This document shows positions 57,727 to 64,000 of a stretch of DNA of 64,000 bases, one piece after another. The DNA lies in assembly GCF_014269025.2 (NCBI RefSeq), contig NZ_CP077094.1, positions 4,030,001 to 4,094,000 of the forward strand, written 5' to 3'. The notes under the pieces were generated by a model that searched no databases, had not been told where the DNA came from, and saw only the letters and a list, made by a program, of their open reading frames with translations. A program made the translations under genes and the position numbers. The stretch's first letter is position 1. Each line of letters opens with the position of its first letter. The DNA is from Pseudomonas promysalinigenes. Lineage in GTDB: Bacteria > Pseudomonadota > Gammaproteobacteria > Pseudomonadales > Pseudomonadaceae.

Positions 57727-59322
57727 ATGACATCGCTACCGCTTCGCGCTGCCCTGGCAGCGGTCATCCTCGGCGTCGCCGGCAACCTTGCGGCCAAGCC
57801 GTTGGTGGTGTGCACCGAGGCCAGCCCGGAAGGCTTCGACGTGGTCCAGTACACCACGGCGGTGACTTCAGACGCTTCGGCTGAAACGCTGTTCAACCGC
57901 CTGGTCGACTTCAAGCCTGGGACCACTGACCTGCAGCCGGCCTTGGCCGAACGCTGGGACATATCCGCCGACGGCCTGACCTACACCTTTCACCTGCGCC
58001 AAGGGGTGAAGTTCCATACCACTGACTACTTCAAGCCAAGCCGAGACTTCAACGCCGACGATGTGCTGTGGAGCCTGAACCGCCAGCTCGACCCCAAGCA
58101 CCCGTGGCACGGCAAAACCAGCGTGGGTTATCCCTACTTCGAGAGCATGTCCTTCAAGCAATTGCTCAAGTCGGTGGAAAAGACCGACGACCATACCGTG
58201 GTCATTACCCTGACTCGTCCCGAAGCCCCGTTCCTGCGTGATATGGCCATGGCCTTCACCTCGATCTATTCCGCCGAATATGGTGACCAACTGCTCAAAG
58301 CCGGCAAGACCGGCGACCTCAACAGCAAGCCGATCGGCACTGGCCCGTTCATCTTCCAGCGCTACAACAAGGACGCCCAGGTGCGCTTCAAGCCCAACCC
58401 GGACTACTTCCGTGGCAAGCCGCCAAGCGACGCGCTGATCTTCGCCATCGCCACCGACAGCAATGTGCGCCTGCAGAAGCTGCGCGCCAATGAATGCCAG
58501 GTAGCGCTTTACCCCAAGCCGGACGATGTAGCGTCGATCAAGGCCGACCCGTCGCTGAAAGTGGCCGAGATGGAAGCCTTGGTCACCGGCTACATCGCCA
58601 TGAACACCCAGCACAAGTACCTGAGCGACGTTCGCGTGCGCAAAGCCATCAACATGGCCTTCGACCGCCAGACCCATGTCGATCAACTGTTCGGCAAAGG
58701 CAACGCGCTGGTCGGGGTGAACCCGTACCCGCCGACCATGATCGGCTACAACACCGAGAACAAGAACCCGCCGCGCGACCTTGCCAAGGCCCGCGAACTG
58801 CTCCAGCAAGCCGGCGTACCCGAAGGTACGGTGATCACCCTGTTCACCCGCAACGGCGGCGGCCCGACCAACCCCAACCCGCGCCTGTCCGCCGAAATGC
58901 TCCAGTCCGACCTCAAGCAGATTGGCCTGAAGCTGGACATCCGCGTGATGGAGTGGGCCGAAATGCTGCGCCGGGCCAAGAACGGCGAAGCGGACCTGGT
59001 GTCCACCGGCTGGGCCGGCGACAACGGTGACCCGGACAACTTCCTTTCGCCGCTGCTCAGTTGCGAAGCCGCCAAAAACGGTGAGAACTATGCACGCTGG
59101 TGCAATGCCAAATTCCAGGAACTGATCACTCGCGCCCGCGAAGTGATCGACAACGACGAGCGCGCCCGGCTCTATGCCGAGGCTTTGAAGGTGTACGATG
59201 ACGATCAACCCTGGATCAGCATGGCCCATCCGAAGATGTTCACCGCCATGCGTGACAACGTGGAGGGGTATGTGATCAACCCTCTGACCAACAACAACTT
59301 CGCCACCACCAAGGTGAAGTAG
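57727..59322 (+). CDS. dppA3: Dipeptide ABC transporter substrate-binding protein, copy 3
   Basis: This is the third SBP_bac_5 protein, 531 residues, next to the permease genes and thus the likely main binding protein. The signal peptide MTSLPLRAALAAVILGVAGN is cut near LAAK. It is more distant from copies 1 and 2 (KPLVVCTEASPEGFDVVQYT, NADDVLWSLNRQLDPKHPWH, DPDNFLSPLLSCEAAKNGEN) and looks closest to the enteric DppA form. 74 bases separate it from dppB. Confidence 0.95.
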   Translation: MTSLPLRAALAAVILGVAGNLAAKPLVVCTEASPEGFDVVQYTTAVTSDASAETLFNRLVDFKPGTTDLQPALAERWDISADGLTYTFHLRQGVKFHTTDYFKPSRDFNADDVLWSLNRQLDPKHPWHGKTSVGYPYFESMSFKQLLKSVEKTDDHTVVITLTRPEAPFLRDMAMAFTSIYSAEYGDQLLKAGKTGDLNSKPIGTGPFIFQRYNKDAQVRFKPNPDYFRGKPPSDALIFAIATDSNVRLQKLRANECQVALYPKPDDVASIKADPSLKVAEMEALVTGYIAMNTQHKYLSDVRVRKAINMAFDRQTHVDQLFGKGNALVGVNPYPPTMIGYNTENKNPPRDLAKARELLQQAGVPEGTVITLFTRNGGGPTNPNPRLSAEMLQSDLKQIGLKLDIRVMEWAEMLRRAKNGEADLVSTGWAGDNGDPDNFLSPLLSCEAAKNGENYARWCNAKFQELITRAREVIDNDERARLYAEALKVYDDDQPWISMAHPKMFTAMRDNVEGYVINPLTNNNFATTKVK

Positions 59323-59396
59323 AACAACAACGATCGCCGGGAACCCAAACGGGCACCGGCGGCACTGCGTGACCCGCTGATGAGGTATCCCCGACA

Positions 59397-60407
59397 ATGT
59401 TGAGTTTTATTGCCCGGCGCCTGGGCTTGCTGATACCGACCTTCTTCGGTATCACCTTGCTGACCTTCGCGCTCATACGCCTGATCCCCGGCGACCCCGT
59501 GGAAGTGATGATGGGCGAGCGCAGGGTCGACCCTGAAATGCACGCCCAGGCCATGGAGCGCCTGGGGCTGAACAAGCCCCTCCCGGCCCAGTACCTGGAC
59601 TACGTCGGCAAGCTGGCCCAGGGCGATTTGGGTGAATCGCTGCGTACGCGTGAAAGCGTGTGGCGCGAGTTTCTCACCCTGTTCCCTGCCACATTGGAGC
59701 TGGCCTTGGCCGCCCTGCTGTTTGCCGGCATCGTCGGCCTGCTGGCCGGGGTGATCGCCGCGCTCAAGCGCGGGTCGCTGTTCGATCACGGGGTAATGGG
59801 CATCTCGCTGGCAGGCTATTCCATGCCGATCTTCTGGTGGGGCCTGATCTTGATCATGTTCTTCTCCGTCAGCCTGGGCTGGACGCCAGTGTCCGGGCGC
59901 ATCGACCTGCTCTATGACATCGAACCGAAAACCGGCTTCATGCTCATCGATACCCTGCTCAGCGACGAGGAGGGTGCATTCAAGGATGCCGTGATGCACC
60001 TGATTTTGCCGGCCATTGTGCTAGGCACCATTCCTTTGGCGGTGATTGCCCGCATGACCCGTTCGTCGATGCTCGAAGTGCTGCGCGAAGACTATATCCG
60101 CACCGCCCGCGCCAAGGGCCTGTCGCCCGCCCGCGTGGTGTTCGTGCATGGCCTGCGCAACGCACTGATCCCAGTGCTGACGGTGTTCGGCCTGCAGGTG
60201 GGTACGCTGTTGGCCGGCGCGGTACTGACCGAAACCATCTTTTCCTGGCCGGGCATTGGCAAGTGGCTGATCGAAGCCATCGGCGCCCGTGACTACCCCG
60301 TGGTCCAGAACGGCATCCTGTTGATCGCCTGCCTGGTGATCCTGGTCAACTTCGTCGTGGATATTCTCTACGGCCTGGCCAACCCACGCATCCGTCATCA
60401 GCGCTGA
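59397..60407 (+). CDS. dppB: Dipeptide ABC transporter permease DppB
   Basis: DppB is one of the two permeases, 336 residues with six membrane segments. It has the N-terminal RLGLLIPTFFGITLLTFALI helix and PGDPVEVMMG of the DppB/OppB family, and the EAA coupling loop EDYIRTARAKGLSPARVV near 230. The segment ETIFSWPGIGKWLIEAIGARD is a family mark. dppC follows after 10 bases. Confidence 0.96.
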   Translation: MLSFIARRLGLLIPTFFGITLLTFALIRLIPGDPVEVMMGERRVDPEMHAQAMERLGLNKPLPAQYLDYVGKLAQGDLGESLRTRESVWREFLTLFPATLELALAALLFAGIVGLLAGVIAALKRGSLFDHGVMGISLAGYSMPIFWWGLILIMFFSVSLGWTPVSGRIDLLYDIEPKTGFMLIDTLLSDEEGAFKDAVMHLILPAIVLGTIPLAVIARMTRSSMLEVLREDYIRTARAKGLSPARVVFVHGLRNALIPVLTVFGLQVGTLLAGAVLTETIFSWPGIGKWLIEAIGARDYPVVQNGILLIACLVILVNFVVDILYGLANPRIRHQR

Positions 60408-60417
60408 GGCCTTTGCC

Positions 60418-61344
60418 ATGACTAGTCCGATTGCTAAATCCGTCGCACCGGCCAGCCCGGTGGACCAAAGCCTGCTGTACCCCTCGCCGTACAAAGAATT
60501 CTGGCACGCCTTCGCCCGCAACAAGGGCGCGGTGATGGGCCTGGCCTTCATGTGCCTGGTGGTGTTCTGCGCGTTGTTTGCGCCCTGGGTTGCACCCCAT
60601 GACCCGAGCGAGCAGTACCGGGACTTTCTGCTGACCCCGCCAGTGTGGCTCGAGGGCGGCACCTGGCAGTTCATCCTCGGCACCGATGAGCTGGGCCGCG
60701 ACCTGCTGTCGCGGCTGATCCAGGGTGCACGGCTGTCGCTGCTGATCGGCCTTTCTTCGGTGGTGATGTCGCTGATCCCTGGCATATTGCTGGGCTTGCT
60801 GGCCGGCTTCTTCCCGCAGCTACTCGGCCCGTCGATCATGCGCCTGATGGATGTGATGCTGGCCTTGCCCTCGCTGCTGCTGGCAGTGGCCATCGTCGCG
60901 ATTCTCGGCCCAGGGCTGATCAATACCGTCATCGCCATCGCCGTGGTGTCCTTGCCGTCTTATGTGCGCCTGACCCGCGCAGCGGTGATGGGCGAGTTGA
61001 ACCGCGACTATGTCACCGCTGCACGTCTGGCCGGTGCCAGCCTGCCACGGCTGATGTTCGTCACCGTGCTGCCAAACTGCATGGCGCCGCTGATCGTGCA
61101 GGCCACCTTGAGCTTCTCGTCGGCGATTCTCGATGCCGCCGCCCTGGGCTTTCTGGGCCTTGGCGTGCAACCGCCGACACCGGAATGGGGCACCATGCTG
61201 GCCTCGGCCCGTGACTACATCGAGCGCGCCTGGTGGGTGGTGAGCCTGCCTGGCTTGACCATTCTGCTCAGTGTGCTGGCAATCAACCTGATGGGCGACG
61301 GCCTGCGCGATGCGCTGGACCCGAAACTCAAGAACGCCGCCTGA
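60418..61344 (+). CDS. dppC: Dipeptide ABC transporter permease DppC
   Basis: DppC is the second permease, 308 residues, with an N-terminal cytoplasmic part and six membrane segments. The family marks are [34 protein letters not shown] and the EAA loop [20 protein letters not shown], plus [19 protein letters not shown]. It is 10 bases after dppB and 10 before dppD. Confidence 0.96.
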   Translation: MTSPIAKSVAPASPVDQSLLYPSPYKEFWHAFARNKGAVMGLAFMCLVVFCALFAPWVAPHDPSEQYRDFLLTPPVWLEGGTWQFILGTDELGRDLLSRLIQGARLSLLIGLSSVVMSLIPGILLGLLAGFFPQLLGPSIMRLMDVMLALPSLLLAVAIVAILGPGLINTVIAIAVVSLPSYVRLTRAAVMGELNRDYVTAARLAGASLPRLMFVTVLPNCMAPLIVQATLSFSSAILDAAALGFLGLGVQPPTPEWGTMLASARDYIERAWWVVSLPGLTILLSVLAINLMGDGLRDALDPKLKNAA

Positions 61345-61354
61345 GGAGAACGCC

Positions 61355-62323
61355 ATGTCACTGTTGCAAATCAACAACCTGAACGTGCGCTTCGGCGAGG
61401 CCGACGCGGTGCCAGTGGTCGATGGGCTTGACCTGAAAGTCGAGGCCGGCGAAATCCTGGCCATCGTCGGCGAGTCTGGCTCGGGCAAATCGGTCACCAT
61501 GATGGCGCTGATGGGCCTGATCGACGCGCCCGGGCGTATCACCGCCGATGCCCTGACCTTCGATGGCACCGACATGCTCAAGCTCAGCGGCCGCCAGCGG
61601 CGCAAGGTGGTGGGCAAGGATATCGCCATGGTCTTCCAGGACCCGATGACCGCGCTCAACCCCAGTTACACCGTCGGTTACCAGATCGAGGAAGTGCTGC
61701 GCCAGCACCTGGGCCTCAAGGGCAAGGCCGCCCGCCAGCGGGCTCTGGAGCTACTGCAGAAGGTCGAAATCCCGGCCGCCGAAAGCCGCCTGGATGCCTA
61801 CCCCCACCAGCTGTCCGGGGGCATGAGCCAGCGTGTGGCCATCGCCATGGCCATTGCCGGCGAACCCAAGCTGCTGATCGCCGACGAACCCACCACTGCA
61901 CTGGATGTGACCATCCAGGCACAGATCATGGAGCTGCTGGTGAACCTGCAGCAAGAGCGCAACATGGCGCTGATCCTGATCACCCACGACCTTGCCGTGG
62001 TGGCAGAAACGGCAAAACGGGTATGCGTGATGTATGCCGGCCAGGCCGTGGAAGTGGGCCAGGTGCCGGAATTGTTCGAAGTACCCGCCCACCCTTACAG
62101 TGAAGCGCTGCTGGCGGCGATCCCCGAGCACAGCATCGGTGCCGAGCGCCTGGCTACCTTGCCGGGCATCGTCCCTGGTCGCTACGACCGCCCCGCTGGC
62201 TGCCTGCTGTCGCCGCGCTGCCCGTACGTGCAGGACAATTGCCGGCGCCAGCGCCCTGCCCTCGAGCCGCAGGCCCATAGCTTGGTGCGTTGCTTCTATC
62301 CGCTGAACCAGGAGGTGGCGTGA
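61355..62323 (+). CDS. dppD: Dipeptide ABC transporter ATPase DppD
   Basis: DppD is one of the two ATPases, 322 residues from ATG 61355 ([14 protein letters not shown]) with GAGGAG upstream. Walker A is GESGSGKS at 39-46, the signature [15 protein letters not shown], Walker [13 protein letters not shown], and the C-terminal oligopeptide-transporter domain carries the Cys cluster [14 protein letters not shown] that in this family holds an iron-sulfur cluster. Its stop overlaps the dppF start as TGATG. Confidence 0.96.
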   Translation: MSLLQINNLNVRFGEADAVPVVDGLDLKVEAGEILAIVGESGSGKSVTMMALMGLIDAPGRITADALTFDGTDMLKLSGRQRRKVVGKDIAMVFQDPMTALNPSYTVGYQIEEVLRQHLGLKGKAARQRALELLQKVEIPAAESRLDAYPHQLSGGMSQRVAIAMAIAGEPKLLIADEPTTALDVTIQAQIMELLVNLQQERNMALILITHDLAVVAETAKRVCVMYAGQAVEVGQVPELFEVPAHPYSEALLAAIPEHSIGAERLATLPGIVPGRYDRPAGCLLSPRCPYVQDNCRRQRPALEPQAHSLVRCFYPLNQEVA

Positions 62324-63291
62324 TGGCCGTCGTTCTCACTGCCCGGGACCTGACCCGGCACTATGAAGTTTCCCGCGGGCTGTTCAAGGGCCGTGCCCTG
62401 GTGCGCGCGCTCAATGGCGTGTCGTTCGAGCTGGAAGCAGGCAAGACCCTGGCCGTGGTCGGAGAGTCGGGCTGTGGCAAGTCCACCCTGGCCCGAGCCC
62501 TGACACTCATCGAGGAGCCTTCTTCGGGCTCGCTGCAAATTGATGGCACCGAGGTGAACGGCGCCAGCAAGGCTGAACGCAAACAGCTGCGCCGTGATGT
62601 GCAGATGGTATTCCAAAGCCCCTACGCCTCGCTCAACCCACGCCAGAAGATCGGTGACCAACTGGCCGAGCCGCTGCTGATCAACACCTCCCTGAGCAAA
62701 GCCGAACGGCGCGATAAAGTGCAAAAGATGATGGAGCAGGTGGGGCTGCGTCCTGAGCACTATCAGCGATACCCGCACATGTTCTCAGGGGGCCAGCGCC
62801 AGCGCATCGCGTTGGCCCGGGCAATGATGCTGCAGCCCAAGGTGCTGGTGGCCGACGAGCCGACGTCGGCGCTGGACGTGTCGATCCAGGCCCAGGTGCT
62901 GAACCTGTTCATGGACTTGCAGAAGGAGTTCAATACCGCCTACGTGTTCATCTCGCACAACTTGGCGGTGGTGCGACACGTGGCCGATCAGGTGCTGGTG
63001 ATGTACCTGGGGCGCCCGGCGGAAATGGGGCCCAAGGCGGATATCTACGACAAGCCGCTGCACCCGTATACCCAGGCGCTGCTGTCGGCGACGCCGGCGA
63101 TCCACCCGGACCCGCTCAAGCCGAAGATACGCATAGCGGGAGAATTGCCCAACCCGCTGAGCCCGCCCGACGGCTGTGCTTTCCACAAACGCTGCCCTTA
63201 CGCCACCGAACGCTGTGCCACTGAGGTGCCTGCGCTGCGGCAGGTGGGCACGCGATCGGTGGCTTGCCATTATGCGGAGCAGTTTCTTTAG
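62323..63291 (+). CDS. dppF: Dipeptide ABC transporter ATPase DppF
   Basis: DppF is the second ATPase, 322 residues from ATG 62323 ([19 protein letters not shown]). Walker A is GESGCGKS at 47-54, the signature FSGGQRQRIALARAM, Walker B VLVADEPTSALD, and the C-terminal Cys-rich CAFHKRCPYATERC ends the family domain. It is the last dpp gene, followed by a strong two-way terminator. Confidence 0.96.
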   Translation: MAVVLTARDLTRHYEVSRGLFKGRALVRALNGVSFELEAGKTLAVVGESGCGKSTLARALTLIEEPSSGSLQIDGTEVNGASKAERKQLRRDVQMVFQSPYASLNPRQKIGDQLAEPLLINTSLSKAERRDKVQKMMEQVGLRPEHYQRYPHMFSGGQRQRIALARAMMLQPKVLVADEPTSALDVSIQAQVLNLFMDLQKEFNTAYVFISHNLAVVRHVADQVLVMYLGRPAEMGPKADIYDKPLHPYTQALLSATPAIHPDPLKPKIRIAGELPNPLSPPDGCAFHKRCPYATERCATEVPALRQVGTRSVACHYAEQFL

Positions 63292-63304
63292 TGCGTAACC
63301 ATTG

Positions 63305-63331
63305 AAAAGGGCCGCTAAGCGGCCCTTTTTA
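63305..63331. terminator. Two-way terminator after dppF
   Basis: AAAAGGGCCGC (63305-63315) pairs with GCGGCCCTTTT (63319-63329) around TAA. T-runs follow on both strands, so it ends dppF on the plus strand and the small peptide gene on the minus strand. Confidence 0.92.
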
Positions 63332-63332
63332 T

Positions 63333-63407
63333 TTAGTGCATGAAGATCGCAATAAGGATGATGACCGGAATAGGTACACCAAGCATCCATAGCAGTATCG
63401 AGCGCAT
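63333..63407 (-). CDS. 24-residue membrane peptide
   Basis: A short frame from ATG 63405-63407 to TAA 63333-63335 encodes MRSILLWMLGVPIPVIILI plus five more residues ending FMH, a single hydrophobic helix with one N-terminal Arg and a central Pro-Ile-Pro. AAGGAGAACTGAC before the ATG is an excellent ribosome site, and a strong terminator follows the stop. I believe very similar miniproteins occur in other pseudomonads and rhizobia, but I cannot verify that here. It is 15 bases downstream of the membrane-protein gene on the same strand, so the two are probably co-expressed. Function unknown. Confidence 0.75.
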   Translation of the reverse strand: MRSILLWMLGVPIPVIILIAIFMH

Positions 63408-63422
63408 GTCAGTTCTCCTTGC

Positions 63423-64000
63423 TTATCGTTGAATGGTGCGATGAGCGACGTATTCGCCTTCCATCCACTGCACGTGATCACGGCGACGGCCGCCATAAAG
63501 GGCTGCCAGGCTGGCGAAGAACGCCCCGCACAGCAGTGCTACGAAGGTCCACAGGGCGGTCCAGGCGGCAACTTTGGCAGCGGTATCTGCCGCTTGCTTG
63601 GCCTTCATTTTGAGCTCTTGCACCTGAGCGATCACCTGGTCCACACGTGCCTCAGCTTCCGGCTGAGTAAGGCGAGTACGCTGAGCTACCAATTGAGCAA
63701 GGTAGGTGCGGTCTTCTGGGGTCAGAGCACCGTCACCGGCCACGCCTTTGGCCAGAATGCGGGCGGCCACGCCATTGGCGGCGTCTTCGCTGACTGGCGC
63801 AGGGCCGTCACCGCGGAACAGGCTGTCGACGAAGTAGCCCATCGAATCTTTGTCAGCATTGGCAGCGGCGGCGCCACCTGCGGCAGCGGTCATGCCTACC
63901 GCTTGGGAGGCAGCACTGGCACCAGCACCCACCAGATTACCGGCGGTACCCAGTACCAACATCGCAGCTACCAGCGTCGAGACTGCCCAGGCCAGAAAAC
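63423..64000 (-). CDS. Two-helix membrane protein (5' end outside window)
   Basis: The frame is open to the right edge of the window, so the start is missing. About 190 residues are visible: a first hydrophobic segment at the right edge (LAWAVSTLVAAMLVLGT), a Gly/Ala-rich stretch, a hydrophilic part with a helical EAEARVDQVIAQVQELKMKA region, then a second membrane helix TALWTFVALLCGAFFASLAA and a basic end GGRRRDHVQW. It may belong to proteins sometimes labelled PhnA-like, which have this layout, but I would not assign a function. The 24-residue peptide gene follows it closely. Confidence 0.75.
   Translation of the reverse strand, partial: FLAWAVSTLVAAMLVLGTAGNLVGAGASAASQAVGMTAAAGGAAAANADKDSMGYFVDSLFRGDGPAPVSEDAANGVAARILAKGVAGDGALTPEDRTYLAQLVAQRTRLTQPEAEARVDQVIAQVQELKMKAKQAADTAAKVAAWTALWTFVALLCGAFFASLAALYGGRRRDHVQWMEGEYVAHRTIQR

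Overview
The window is chromosomal DNA of a fluorescent Pseudomonas, most likely of the P. putida group. The evidence is the GC-rich coding, the protein sequences, and a gene order that matches known Pseudomonas blocks: holC-valS, mla-murA-his, kds-lpt-rpoN-ptsN-rapZ-ptsO, fagA-fumC-sodA, tldD-yhdP-rng-maf-mreDCB, gatCAB, roxSR and dpp. P. putida-type REP repeats (cores like CGCGGGTAAAgCCGC) sit in many intergenic gaps. I see no tRNA, rRNA, CRISPR array, insertion sequence or prophage. Almost all of the window is core genome.

Layout. 1-7.9 kb: end of holC, an unknown small gene, valS, rlmF, the nucleoid proteins HupN and YejK, a GIY-YIG protein and a secreted Cys-containing protein of unknown role. 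7.9-10.4 kb: a small accessory-looking group (SnoaL-like protein, CynX-type MFS transporter, FadR-type regulator). 10.5-18.5 kb, minus strand: one long gene train reading mlaFEDCB-ibaG-murA-hisG-hisD-hisC, that is, outer-membrane lipid transport, peptidoglycan precursor synthesis and histidine synthesis. 18.7-25.7 kb, plus strand, diverging from it: kdsD-kdsC-lptC-lptA-lptB-rpoN-hpf-ptsN-rapZ-ptsO, for Kdo synthesis, LPS export, sigma-54 and the nitrogen PTS.

25.8-28.5 kb, minus strand: an iron-starvation operon (two overlapping Fur boxes, then fagA-fumC-sodA and a 40-residue membrane miniprotein gene). 28.6-42 kb: pmbA, divergent yjgA/darP, then a minus-strand run of tldD, a nitrilase, the giant AsmA-like YhdP, rng, maf, mreD, mreC and mreB. 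42-45.3 kb: gatCAB on the plus strand. 45.3-49.4 kb: a short RlpA-like lipoprotein, a YrbG-type antiporter with altered ion-site residues, an AroP-type amino acid permease and an AEC transporter. 49.6-51.4 kb: the redox two-component system roxS-roxR, divergent from a SIMPL-domain protein. 52.7-63.3 kb: a dipeptide ABC transporter locus with three substrate-binding proteins, an OprD-family porin and DppBCDF. 63.3-64 kb: a 24-residue membrane peptide gene beside a membrane protein cut by the window end.

The main points for a second look are: mreC appears to start at AUU; two very small membrane-protein genes have good context; the YrbG-like antiporter lacks two of the three acidic residues of the cation site; hairpins without a T-run punctuate the dpp binding-protein array; and a palindrome replaces any gene between fumC and sodA. 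I did not find a convincing wholly new multi-gene system.
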